From Myxococcus guangdongensis (GTDB lineage: Bacteria > Myxococcota > Myxococcia > Myxococcales > Myxococcaceae): a stretch of DNA of 64,000 nucleotides. The stretch lies in the NCBI RefSeq assembly GCF_024198255.1, contig NZ_JAJVKW010000002.1, positions 682,001 to 746,000 of the forward strand, written 5' to 3'. The first letter of the stretch is position 1. Each line of letters begins with the position of its first letter. Shown here piece after piece: positions 8,114 to 16,012 of this stretch. Both the position numbers and the translations under genes were made by a program. The notes beneath the pieces were generated by a model. The model searched no databases. It was not told the DNA's origin and saw only the letters and a program-made list of their open reading frames with translations.

Positions 8114-8307
8114 GCGCCTCAAACTTCCCCTCGCCGGTCAGACCCGGCAAGAGTTGATGCGGTTGAAGAAAGAGGCATGATTCGACCAACTTGGTGTCGC
8201 AGCAATTCGGGGCTGTAGAGGCGCCTACGTGACGCCGAAGCGAACTGACACGACGCAACCAGCTGTCGGTCCTGATGTAGCGGCGATTCGAGGTCTGTGG
8301 TCCTAGT

Positions 8308-8425
8308 CACGCAGAGACCAGGATGGCCGTCCTACAGTGCATGGAGGGCTGGCACAACCTGCGTCGAAGACACTTCGCCCTCGTTCACTATCTCCCACTA
8401 ACGAGGAAAAAGCGTACCGAATGGC
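8308..8425 (+). pseudogene. Second decayed IS3-type transposase C-terminus
   Basis: The frame through 8323 gives AVLQCMEGWHNLRRRHFALV then HYLP, followed after one frameshift by LTNEEKAYRM. This follows the end of IS3-family OrfB ('AxxxYIExWYNxxRRHSALGYLSPxxYE'). Because it is again a C-terminal integrase segment, it is probably a different element from the fragment about 200 bases upstream. Only about 40 codons are recognisable. Confidence 0.5.
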
Positions 8426-8632
8426 GGATTGCCGCACCAAGTCGCCGGGACACAACAAGACCGTTGTAACTCCGCTTCACCCAGCAGTTCCCCCAGGCAA
8501 CGTCGAGGCCACCTACACGTCTCTCAGGAAGTCCCGCAAGCGAAGCGGACAGCCTCGCTTCCAGCTCTCGCACGGACAGCCGTGCGGGCATGCGAGGGAT
8601 TGACAAGGCCCCGCATCCCGTTTATTTCGCAT

Positions 8633-8732
8633 ACAGCATCAAGAGCGGTCCCGCTTCGGCGGGGCCCGACAACCTGGAGACGGACCTCCAAGGTGTCCAA
8701 ACGATGCGGTCCGGAGAGCAGGTGCTCGCCGG
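8633..8732 (+). promoter_or_regulatory. Candidate SAM riboswitch (S-box core, SAM-I/SAM-IV-like compact form)
   Basis: The RNA folds as P1 (8633-8640 with 8703-8710, one mismatch), then AUCAAGAG, then P2 (8646-8654 with 8659-8668, UUCG loop), then ACAACC, then P3 (ACC-UGGAG with CUCCA-A-GGU, 8672-8679 with 8686-8694), then GGUGUCCAA, closing P1. These single-stranded elements match the conserved SAM-I core (AUCAAGAG, GCAACC, GGUGCCAA). P2 lacks the kink-turn extension and P4 is absent. A hairpin (8711-8732, CCGG arms) follows P1 directly, as in SAM-IV. The gene downstream makes homoserine for methionine synthesis, the expected target. A further long hairpin at 8752-8788 may be part of the expression platform; it has no T-run. 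Confidence 0.6.
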
Positions 8733-9058
8733 GCAAACCAAGTGTCCGAGGCGAGGCAGTCCCTCCGCTTCGGTGAGAGAGGACCTCGTGGTTCCCACCG
8801 CTCGCATCGCCCCCCTGTACCCCGCGAAGGTCCGTCGCGCGTTCCGCTCGCTCGAGAGCGTCCGAATGCGCCACGCCCTGCTACGCACGCTCGCGCGAAT
8901 GCGCGGGCCGGTGCACGCCGGCTAGGGCTTCCACCTCCCCCTCCCTTCCCTTTCTTCCGTCGGCGCACCAGCGCCGCGCTCGCTCGACGTGTGCGTCGGC
9001 GTCGCGGACGTGCGCCCCCATGCCTTCAGGGCCCCGGGCCCGCGTTCGAGGTTCGCAG

Positions 9059-11560
9059 ATGAGCAGCAATTCCTATCGGGTGATGAAGTTCGGCGGCTCC
9101 TCCGTGGGCTCCCCGCGCCGACTGCGTCAGGTCATCGAGTTGATTGGACAACACGCTCGCACGGGCCCGCTCGCCGTCGTCGTGTCCGCCATGGGCGACA
9201 CCACCGACTGGCTGCTCGAGGCCGCGGACCTCGCCACCCGCGGCGAGCTGGAGGGCGCGCTCACCGTGGCGGGCCGCATCGCCCACCTCGCCAAGACGAA
9301 CGCCGCCGCGCTCCACCCCGCGCAGTCCGCCACGCTCGCCGCCCGCGTCGACCAGCTGCTCGCGCCACTGCAACGACTCCTCCATGGAATCTCGCTCACC
9401 CGCGAGTGCTCACCCGCGTCCAAGGACAAGGTGCTCTCCTTCGGTGAGCTGGTCTCCGCCACGCTCCTCGCCGAGCTGCTCGAGGCCTCCGGTACCCAGG
9501 CCCGCTTCCGCGACGCGCGTCACCTGCTCGTCACGGACGACGCCTTCGGCACCGCGCGCGTGGACGTGCCCCGGACGCGCGAGCGGCTCCAGTCGAGCAG
9601 CGCCGAGTGGGGCACCACCGTCCCCATCATCCCGGGCTTCATCGCGTCGACGGCTGACGGCCGCACCACCACGCTCGGCCGCAACGGCTCCGACTACACC
9701 GCCGCCCTCGTCGCGCAGGGCCTCGGCGCCACGGAGGTCACCGTGTGGACCGACGTGCTCGGATTGCACACCGCGGACCCGGACCTGGTGAGCGACGCGT
9801 ACCCCGTCCCGCACCTCACCCATGGCGAGGGCCTGGAGCTGGCCGCCGTCGGCGTGCGCATGCTCCACCCGCGCACGATGATTCCCCTCATCGAGTCCGG
9901 CATCTCCCTGCGCATCCGCAACACCATGCACCCGGAGCACCCGGGCACGCTCATCGACGCCGTCGGCTCGAGCGACGTCCAGCGCCCCACCTGCATCGCC
10001 ACCCGCGAGGACCTGGCCCTGCTCGGCATCGAGGTGCGCAAGCTGTCCGACCAGTTCCAGCTGGGCGAGCGGGTCCTCGCGGCGCTGCGCTCGGCCCGCG
10101 TCACCGTGTGGATGACGGCCCAGTCCGCCAACGGCCAGTCCATCGCCGTGGTCATCCCGCGCCCCGACACCGAGCGCGCCAAGGCCGCGCTGGAGACGGA
10201 GCTCGCGCAGGAGCTCGCCCGCCGCGAGGTCGAGCCCTTCGGCGTGCGTCAGCCAGTGACGCTCCTCACGCTGGTCGCCGAGGCGATGGGCCACGGCGTC
10301 AACGTCGCCGGCCGCTTCTTCAGCGCGCTGGGCGCGGTGGGCGTCGGCGTGCGCGCCAGCGCCCAGGGCGCCAGCTCCCGCTCCATCTCCTGCGTGGTGG
10401 ACGCGGCCGACACCGCCATCGCCGTGCGCACCACGCACGCGGCCTTCAACCTGGCGCACCAACAGGTCAGCCTCTTCCTGCTCGGCAAGGGCACCGTGGG
10501 TGGACAGCTGCTCGCGCAGCTGCGCAGTCAGGAGTCGCTGCTGCGCGAGCGCCACGGCATCGCCCTGCGTGTGGTGGGCATCGCCGACAGCCGGCGCAGC
10601 CTGTTCGACTCCGCGGGACTTCCGCTGGAGGGGCTCGAGGCGCAGCTCGCGAGCGTCGTCCGGGGTGAGTCCGGCACCCGCGCCCTGCCACCCTTGCTCG
10701 ACGAACTGCGCCGGCTGCCCGTGCCCATCCTCGTCGACTGCACGGCGAGTGGAGACGTCGCCTCGCTCTACACGGAGGCGTTCCGCCGAGGCATCCACGT
10801 GGTCGCCGCGAACAAGAAGCCGCTCGCCCTGCCGTGGACCGAGCGCGAGGCGCTGCTCGCCGAGGCCCGCCGTCACCACGTGGCCTACCACTACGAGACG
10901 ACGGTGGCCTCCAGCCTCCCCGTCATCGACACGCTCGCCAACCTGGTGCGCACCGGTGACACCGTGCGCCTCATCACCGCGTCCCTCTCCGGCACGCTGG
11001 GCTTCATCTGCAACGAGCTGATGGCGGGCGTGCCGCTGTCCACCGCCGTGCGCACGGCCAAGGAGCGCGGCTTCACCGAGCCCGACCCGCGCGAGGACCT
11101 GTCCGGCGCCGACGTCGCGCGCAAGGCGCTCATCCTCGCCCGCGAGCTGGGCCTGCCCCTGTCCCTCTCCGACGTCGCGCTAGAGCCCTTCGTCCCCGAG
11201 CCCGCCGACGCGGGCGACACCGCCGAGTCCTACCTGCGAAGCCTCCGCGCGCTCGACGCCGACTACACCCGCAAGGTGGAGCACGCCCGCCAGGGCGGCA
11301 CGGTGCTGCGCTACCTGGCCCGCATCGACCCGACGCGCCTGGGCACCGACACCCCCGTCATCCGCGTGGGGCTCGCGCCCGTGGAGGCGGGACAGCCCGC
11401 GGCGGACCTGCGCGGCTCCGAGTCCTTCGTGTCCTTCACCACCACGCGGCACAGCGAGTTCCCCCTCACCGTGCGCGGCGCGGGCGCGGGGGGCGCCGTG
11501 ACGGCCTCCGGGGTCCTGGCGGACATCCTCCGCGTCTCCCAGACACTTCGCGGTCGATGA
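9059..11560 (+). CDS. thrA: Bifunctional aspartokinase / homoserine dehydrogenase
   Basis: Catalyses the first step (aspartate to aspartyl phosphate) and third step (aspartate semialdehyde to homoserine) of the aspartate pathway feeding methionine, threonine and isoleucine. 833 residues, typical of ThrA/MetL. The kinase domain spans about residues 5-290, with KFGGSSVG and LGRNGSDYTAAL. Then come two ACT-type regulatory segments (about 300-455), the NAD(P) site LLGKGTVGG near residue 472, AANKKPLALP, and the dehydrogenase catalytic region (GTLGFICNELMAG; GFTEPDPREDLSG). The ATG at 9059 has GAGG 8 bases upstream; the in-frame ATG at 9020 has none. It heads an operon with two PLP enzymes and lies behind the SAM riboswitch candidate, so methionine rather than threonine control is likely. 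Confidence 0.93.
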   Translation: MSSNSYRVMKFGGSSVGSPRRLRQVIELIGQHARTGPLAVVVSAMGDTTDWLLEAADLATRGELEGALTVAGRIAHLAKTNAAALHPAQSATLAARVDQLLAPLQRLLHGISLTRECSPASKDKVLSFGELVSATLLAELLEASGTQARFRDARHLLVTDDAFGTARVDVPRTRERLQSSSAEWGTTVPIIPGFIASTADGRTTTLGRNGSDYTAALVAQGLGATEVTVWTDVLGLHTADPDLVSDAYPVPHLTHGEGLELAAVGVRMLHPRTMIPLIESGISLRIRNTMHPEHPGTLIDAVGSSDVQRPTCIATREDLALLGIEVRKLSDQFQLGERVLAALRSARVTVWMTAQSANGQSIAVVIPRPDTERAKAALETELAQELARREVEPFGVRQPVTLLTLVAEAMGHGVNVAGRFFSALGAVGVGVRASAQGASSRSISCVVDAADTAIAVRTTHAAFNLAHQQVSLFLLGKGTVGGQLLAQLRSQESLLRERHGIALRVVGIADSRRSLFDSAGLPLEGLEAQLASVVRGESGTRALPPLLDELRRLPVPILVDCTASGDVASLYTEAFRRGIHVVAANKKPLALPWTEREALLAEARRHHVAYHYETTVASSLPVIDTLANLVRTGDTVRLITASLSGTLGFICNELMAGVPLSTAVRTAKERGFTEPDPREDLSGADVARKALILARELGLPLSLSDVALEPFVPEPADAGDTAESYLRSLRALDADYTRKVEHARQGGTVLRYLARIDPTRLGTDTPVIRVGLAPVEAGQPAADLRGSESFVSFTTTRHSEFPLTVRGAGAGGAVTASGVLADILRVSQTLRGR

Positions 11561-11591
11561 AGCATCCTCGACTCCGAAAGGAATCACGACC

Positions 11592-12719
11592 ATGAAGCTC
11601 GCCACCGCCCTCGTCCACGCCGGCACCCGCCGCGACCCGGCCACCGGCGCCATCGCCGTCCCCGTCTACCACTCGGCCACCTACCAACACCCCGCGCTCG
11701 GCCAGTCCACCGGCTACGACTACTCCCGCACCAAGAACCCCACCCGCGCCGCGCTGGAGGACGCGCTCGCCCAGCTCGAGGGTGGAGCCCGGGGGCTCGC
11801 CTTCGCGTCCGGCATGGCCGCGCTGCACGCCGCGCTCAGCCTCTTCGGCCCCGAGGACCACGTGGTCCTCACCGAGGACCTCTACGGCGGCACGTTCCGC
11901 CTCGTGGACCGACTGCTCCACCTGCCCCACACCTTCGTGGACACGACGAAGCCGGAGGCGGTGCGCGCGGCGCTGCGCCCCAACACCCGCGCGGTGGTGG
12001 TGGAGACGCCCACCAACCCGCTGATGAAGTCGGCGGACCTGCCCGCGCTGGTGGCGCTCACGCGTGAGGCGGGCGTGCTGCTCATCGTCGACAACACCTT
12101 CCTCACGCCGTACCTCCAGCGCCCGCTGGAGCTGGGCGCGGACATCGTCGTGCACTCGGCCACCAAGTACCTGGCCGGTCACAACGACGTCGTCGCCGGC
12201 GCGCTCGTGGTCCGCGACGCGGCGCTCGGCGAAAAGCTCGCGTACATCCAGAACGGCATCGGCGCCATCCTCGGGCCGCAGGACGCGTACCTGGTCATCC
12301 GCGGACTCAAGACGCTCGCGCTGCGCATGGAGCGCCACCAGTCCAACGCGCGCGAGGTGGCCGCGTTCCTGTCCGGCCACCCCAAGGTGGAGCGCGTCCA
12401 CTACTCGGGCCAGGGCGGCATGTTGTCCTTCAGCGTGAAGGACGCGGCCCTCGTCCCCCAGGTGCTCGCCGGCGTGCGCCTGTGCCTCTTCGCCGAGTCG
12501 CTGGGCGGCGTCGAGACGCTCATCACCTTCCCCGCCACGCAGACCCACGCGGACATCCCCGTCGCGCGCCGGGAACAGCTTGGCATCACTGACCGACTGC
12601 TTCGCCTCTCCGTGGGTATCGAGGACTGCCATGACATCATCTCCGACCTGGCCCAGGCGCTCGACGGGCTCTCCCGCTCCGAAGACGTTCGCCACCCGGC
12701 TCCTGCACACCGGCCATGA
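11592..12719 (+). CDS. Cys/Met-metabolism PLP enzyme (cystathionine gamma-synthase/lyase family), first copy
   Basis: A 375-residue fold-type-I PLP enzyme of the transsulfuration family. The PLP lysine is in HSATKYLAGHNDVVAG. Other family landmarks are PVYHSATYQHP, YDYSRTKNPTRAALE, ASGMAALHAAL, the LYGGTFRL active-site Tyr region, DNTFLTPYLQRPLELGAD, and SLGGVETL near the C-terminus. AAAGGAA lies about 10 bases before the ATG, and only 31 bases separate it from thrA. Directly downstream of homoserine synthesis, it most likely acts as cystathionine gamma-synthase (MetB) or a sulfhydrylase. The last 89 bases overlap the next gene. Substrate cannot be fixed from motifs alone. Confidence 0.88.
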   Translation: MKLATALVHAGTRRDPATGAIAVPVYHSATYQHPALGQSTGYDYSRTKNPTRAALEDALAQLEGGARGLAFASGMAALHAALSLFGPEDHVVLTEDLYGGTFRLVDRLLHLPHTFVDTTKPEAVRAALRPNTRAVVVETPTNPLMKSADLPALVALTREAGVLLIVDNTFLTPYLQRPLELGADIVVHSATKYLAGHNDVVAGALVVRDAALGEKLAYIQNGIGAILGPQDAYLVIRGLKTLALRMERHQSNAREVAAFLSGHPKVERVHYSGQGGMLSFSVKDAALVPQVLAGVRLCLFAESLGGVETLITFPATQTHADIPVARREQLGITDRLLRLSVGIEDCHDIISDLAQALDGLSRSEDVRHPAPAHRP

Positions 12720-13788
12720 GGTGGACCCGGTGACGGGCGCCGCGGCGGTGCCCATCTACCAGGTGTCCATGTTCGACCAGCCGGGCCTGGAGACGCCCGG
12801 CGAGTTCGACTACGCGCGCTCCGGCAACCCGACGCGCAAGGCGCTGGAGGGCGTGCTCGCCGCGCTCGACGAGGGCGCGGGGGCGTTCGCCTTCGGCTCC
12901 GGCATGGCCGCGCTGTCCACCGTGCTGATGCTCTTCAGCGCGGGCGACCACCTGGTCGTCACCGATGACTGTTACGGCGGCACCTATCGGGTGCTCACGC
13001 GGGTGTTCAGCCGCTTCGGACTGAAGGCCACCTTCGTGGACACGAGCGACCCGGAGGCCGTGCGCGCCGCGTTCCGCCCGGAGACGAAGGGCCTGCTGGT
13101 GGAGACGGTGAGCAACCCGTTCCTCAAGCGCACCGACGTCAAGGCCATGTCCGCGCTCGCGCGCACGTACGGCGCGCTGCTCATCGTGGACAACACGTTC
13201 CTGTCGCCCTACCTCTCGCGGCCGCTCACCGAGGGCGCGGACATCGTCGTGCACTCGGCCACCAAGTTCCTGGGCGGACACAGCGACGTCATCGCGGGCA
13301 CGGTGGCGGTGCGCACGCCGGAGCTGGCGAAGGAGGTCTACTTCCTCCAGAACGCAGTGGGCGCGGTGCTCGGTCCCCAGGACTGCTTCCTGCTCCAGCG
13401 CGGCATCAAGACGCTCCAGGTCCGCATGGAGCGTCAGGTGCGGACGGCCGCGGCGTTGGCTCGCTGGCTCGCTGGCCGACATGAAATCGAGGAGGTCCAC
13501 TACCCGGGCATCGGCGCGGTGGTGTCCTTCCGGCTGGCGAGCGACTCGATGACGTCGGCCTTCGTGGAGGCGCTCCGGCTGCCGCTGCTCGGCGTGTCGC
13601 TGGGCGCGGTGGAGAGCATCCTCACGGTGCCGGCGAGGCACTCGCACGCCTCCGTGCCCGCCGCCGAGCGCGAGCGTCGGGGAATCACCGACGCGCTCAT
13701 CCGATTCTCCGTGGGCCTGGAAGACGTGGAAGACCTCCAGGCGGACCTGGCGAACGCGCTGGGCCGGGCCTTCCGCGAGGCCGCTTAG
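12631..13788 (+). CDS. Cys/Met-metabolism PLP enzyme, second copy
   Basis: A 385-residue paralogue of the preceding gene. It has the PLP lysine in HSATKFLGGHSDVIAG, plus PIYQVSMFDQP, FDYARSGNPTRKALE, GSGMAALSTVL, CYGGTYRV and SLGAVESI. The ATG at 12631 follows GAGGACTGCC inside the previous gene, giving an 89-base overlap and probable coupling. A second family member in the same operon suggests division of labour, for example gamma-synthase and beta-lyase, giving homoserine to homocysteine in two steps; which is which is not decided here. The third-codon bias matches the neighbours, so it is a native gene. Confidence 0.88.
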   Translation: MTSSPTWPRRSTGSPAPKTFATRLLHTGHEVDPVTGAAAVPIYQVSMFDQPGLETPGEFDYARSGNPTRKALEGVLAALDEGAGAFAFGSGMAALSTVLMLFSAGDHLVVTDDCYGGTYRVLTRVFSRFGLKATFVDTSDPEAVRAAFRPETKGLLVETVSNPFLKRTDVKAMSALARTYGALLIVDNTFLSPYLSRPLTEGADIVVHSATKFLGGHSDVIAGTVAVRTPELAKEVYFLQNAVGAVLGPQDCFLLQRGIKTLQVRMERQVRTAAALARWLAGRHEIEEVHYPGIGAVVSFRLASDSMTSAFVEALRLPLLGVSLGAVESILTVPARHSHASVPAAERERRGITDALIRFSVGLEDVEDLQADLANALGRAFREAA

Positions 13789-13800
13789 GAGGCGGTCGGA

Positions 13801-13829
13801 TTGACAGTGCGGGACGGATTGATTACGTC
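13801..13829 (+). promoter_or_regulatory. Possible sigma70-type promoter for the cys leader
   Basis: TTGACA at 13801-13806 is a perfect -35 hexamer. The best -10 at 17 bases spacing is weak (TACGTC, 13824-13829). If used, transcription would start close to the leader peptide ATG at 13839. Confidence 0.35.
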
Positions 13830-13838
13830 TGGAGCTCG

Positions 13839-13925
13839 ATGCTCGTCTTCGTCGCCACGTCCGGAACCTGTTGTCGCGGCATGTGTTGTCGCGCCACGAC
13901 GGGTCCGTCCGTTCGAACGTACTGA
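13839..13925 (+). CDS. Cysteine-rich leader peptide of the cysK attenuator
   Basis: A 28-codon reading frame upstream of cysK: MLVFVATSGT, then CCRGMCCRAT, then TGPSVRTY and TGA. All four Cys codons are TGT, the rare synonym in this genome, and they form two CCR pairs produced by the direct repeat TGTTGTCGCG (13869 and 13884). TGGAG lies just upstream of the ATG at 13839; the ATG at 13881 could also start a 14-residue version. Ribosome stalling at the TGT pairs when Cys-tRNA is scarce would leave 13898-13907 free to block the terminator at 13950-13980. It is too short for ordinary gene callers; the functional reading is inference. Confidence 0.6.
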   Translation: MLVFVATSGTCCRGMCCRATTGPSVRTY

Positions 13926-13991
13926 GCGTCCTTCGCGCACAGGCGTGTCCGGCCCGTCCCCAGCACCTGGAGACGGGCCGTTCTCTTTTTC
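13898..13991 (+). terminator. Attenuator: antiterminator segment plus intrinsic terminator before cysK
   Basis: CGGCCCGTC (13950-13958) pairs perfectly with GACGGGCCG (13972-13980) and is followed by TTCTCTTTTT, a classical intrinsic terminator. The segment GACGGGTCCG (13898-13907), inside the leader peptide frame, is nearly the same sequence as the 3' arm. It can pair instead with 13950-13958, giving mutually exclusive antiterminator and terminator folds. A ribosome finishing the leader at 13925 would cover the antiterminator strand; one stalled on the TGT codons would not. The cysK start is 54 bases past the T-run. Confidence 0.65.
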
Positions 13992-14045
13992 CCCACACGC
14001 CGGGGCGCTGCATCGAGGTCCCGGCCCTTCCCACCGAGAGACCGG

Positions 14046-15014
14046 ATGCCCCACAACATCTACCCCGACGTGACGCAGCTCATCGGCCGCACGCCCATCG
14101 TCCGCCTGTCGCGCATCGGCACACCGGAGGAGGCCACGGTGCTGGCCAAGGTCGAGTTCTTCAACCCGGGCGGCAGCGTGAAGGACCGCATCGGCCTGGC
14201 CATGCTCGAGGACGCGGAGAACCACGGCCGACTGCGTCCAGGCATGACGATTGTCGAGCCCACCAGCGGCAACACCGGCGTGGCGCTCGCGATGGTCGCC
14301 GCGGTGAAGGGCTACCGCATCGTCCTCACCATGCCGGAGAGCATGAGCGTGGAGCGTCGGCGCATCCTCGAAGCCTATGGCGCGGAGCTGGTGCTCACGC
14401 CCGCGGCCAAGGGGATGAACGGAGCCGTCGAGGCGGCCGACGAGCTGCTCAAGCAGTTGGGCGACAAGGGCTTCATGCCGCAGCAGTTCCGCAACCCGTC
14501 CAACCCGGAGATCCACCGCCGCACCACGGCGAAGGAGATTCTGGGGGATTTGGACGTGACGAAGCTGGACGCCTTCGTCGCGGGCATCGGCACGGGCGGC
14601 ACCATCACCGGCGCGGGCGGTGTTTTGAAGAAGGCCAACCCGCGGCTACAGGTCATCGCCGTGGAGCCGCTGCGCTCGCCGCTGCTCACCGAGGGCAAGG
14701 CGGGGCCGCACCGCATCCAGGGCATCGGCGCCAACTTCGTGCCCGAGGTGCTGGACCGCGCCGTGTACGACGAGGTCATCGACGTGTCGGACGTGGACGC
14801 GTACGTGGCCGCGAAGGACCTGGCGCGCAAGGAGGGGCTGCTCGTCGGTATCTCCAGTGGCGCGGCGCTGCACGCGGCCCGTCAGGTGGCGCGCCGTCTG
14901 GGGCCCGGCAAGACGGTGCTCACGGTGCTGCCGGACACGGGGGAGCGTTACTGGAGCTTGTTCGCGGCCTTCGCCGAGGAGTTGGCGAAGACACCGCAGG
15001 GAGTCGGTGGATGA
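14046..15014 (+). CDS. cysK: Cysteine synthase A (O-acetylserine sulfhydrylase)
   Basis: PLP enzyme making cysteine from O-acetylserine and sulfide in the cytoplasm; 322 residues, normal for CysK. Landmarks are IGRTPIVRL at the N-terminus, [12 protein letters not shown] with the PLP lysine, the substrate loop [16 protein letters not shown], the phosphate-binding [12 protein letters not shown], and [11 protein letters not shown] with the PLP ring-contacting Ser. It has no C-terminal CBS domain, so it is not a cystathionine beta-synthase. First structural gene of cysK-metN-metI-metQ; its stop overlaps metN (ATGA). Expression is predicted to be set by the attenuator upstream. Confidence 0.93.
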   Translation: MPHNIYPDVTQLIGRTPIVRLSRIGTPEEATVLAKVEFFNPGGSVKDRIGLAMLEDAENHGRLRPGMTIVEPTSGNTGVALAMVAAVKGYRIVLTMPESMSVERRRILEAYGAELVLTPAAKGMNGAVEAADELLKQLGDKGFMPQQFRNPSNPEIHRRTTAKEILGDLDVTKLDAFVAGIGTGGTITGAGGVLKKANPRLQVIAVEPLRSPLLTEGKAGPHRIQGIGANFVPEVLDRAVYDEVIDVSDVDAYVAAKDLARKEGLLVGISSGAALHAARQVARRLGPGKTVLTVLPDTGERYWSLFAAFAEELAKTPQGVGG

Positions 15015-16012
15015 TTGAGTTGCGCGGTATCAGCAAGGTGTACAGGCAGGGCGGGCGCGAGGTGTCGGCGCTCCAGGACGTGACGCTGCGGGTGGACCCG
15101 GGCGAGGTGTTCGGCGTGCTCGGACAGAGCGGCGCCGGCAAGTCCACGCTCATCCGCTGCGTCAACCTGCTGGAGCGCCCCACCCAGGGGCGCGTGCGGG
15201 TGAACGGGAAGGAGATGCTGTCCCTGAGTCCCGATGAGCTGCGCCAGGCGCGGCAGGGCATCGGGATGATTTTTCAGCACTTCAACCTGTTCTCCTCGCA
15301 GACGGTGGCGCAGAACGTCGCCTACCCGCTGGAGGTGGCGGGCCTGTCGCGAGAGCAGATTCGCGAGCGTGTCGCGGAGCTGCTCTCGCTGGTGGGGTTG
15401 TCGGACAAGGCGGAGGTGTATCCCTCGCGGCTGTCGGGCGGGCAGAAGCAGCGGGTGGGAATCGCGCGGGCGCTCGCGCCGCGTCCGCGCATCCTGCTGT
15501 CGGACGAGGCGACGTCGTCCCTGGACCCGGAGACGACGCGCTCGGTGCTGTCGCTCCTGAAGGACCTGAATCGGCAGCTGGGGCTCACCATCCTGCTCAT
15601 CACCCACCAGATGGAGGTGGTGAAGGCCATCTGCGACTCGGTGGCGGTGCTGGAGCAGGGCCGGCTGGTGGAGCAGGGCAAGGTGGTGGAGCTCCTGTCG
15701 CGGCCGGGCACGCATCTGCATGAGCTGTGCTACCCGCCGTTCGCCACGGGTGAGGCGTCGGTGCTGCGAGGCGGGCAGCGGGTGTCGCTGTCCCTGTCGG
15801 GTGAGCACTCGACGCGCCCCATCCTGTCCACGCTGGCGCGACGGTTCGACGTGGACGCGCACCTGTTGGAGGGCTCGCTGGAGCGCGTGGGTGAAGCGCG
15901 CGTGGGGCGGCTGTTGTTCGAGCTCACGGGCGCGCCGGACGCGGTGAGCCAGGCGCTGGCGTTCCTGCGGGAGCAGGGCCTGACGTCCGAGGAGGCCGCC
16001 CATGCCTGGTGA
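15011..16012 (+). CDS. metN: Methionine ABC transporter ATP-binding protein
   Basis: Cytoplasmic ATPase of the MetNIQ methionine importer; 333 residues. It has Walker [11 protein letters not shown]-loop [13 protein letters not shown], signature [15 protein letters not shown], Walker [13 protein letters not shown], and switch His in [10 protein letters not shown]. The C-terminal approximately 80 residues (from [10 protein letters not shown]) form the NIL-type domain that lets methionine inhibit the transporter in E. coli. The ATG at 15011 overlaps the cysK stop. Co-transcription of a methionine importer with cysteine synthase fits a shared sulfur-limitation response. Confidence 0.93.
   Translation: MIELRGISKVYRQGGREVSALQDVTLRVDPGEVFGVLGQSGAGKSTLIRCVNLLERPTQGRVRVNGKEMLSLSPDELRQARQGIGMIFQHFNLFSSQTVAQNVAYPLEVAGLSREQIRERVAELLSLVGLSDKAEVYPSRLSGGQKQRVGIARALAPRPRILLSDEATSSLDPETTRSVLSLLKDLNRQLGLTILLITHQMEVVKAICDSVAVLEQGRLVEQGKVVELLSRPGTHLHELCYPPFATGEASVLRGGQRVSLSLSGEHSTRPILSTLARRFDVDAHLLEGSLERVGEARVGRLLFELTGAPDAVSQALAFLREQGLTSEEAAHAW

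Larger units (their letters stand above)
7650..9058. other. Long accessory gap with insertion-sequence remnants and the thrA leader
   Basis: About 1.4 kb without an intact gene. It contains the hicA upstream region (AT-rich), two transposase fragments, and from 8633 onward the predicted SAM-responsive leader of the aspartokinase operon. Several overlapping open frames (for example around 8430-8925) lack coding-like third positions and recognisable motifs. Confidence 0.6.

Noticed and set aside
8868-8925. Short ORF (MRHALLRTLARMRGPVHAG) before thrA as a possible leader peptide
   Set aside because: It contains only two Met codons including the start and no run of Thr, Ile or Met codons, and no competing terminator was found after it. 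The SAM aptamer upstream explains the leader better.
13871-16012. One long reading frame suggesting a cysK-region/MetN fusion
   Set aside because: The part before 15011 runs out of frame through cysK and has Gly/Arg/His-rich shadow composition. metN has its own ATG in an ATGA overlap.
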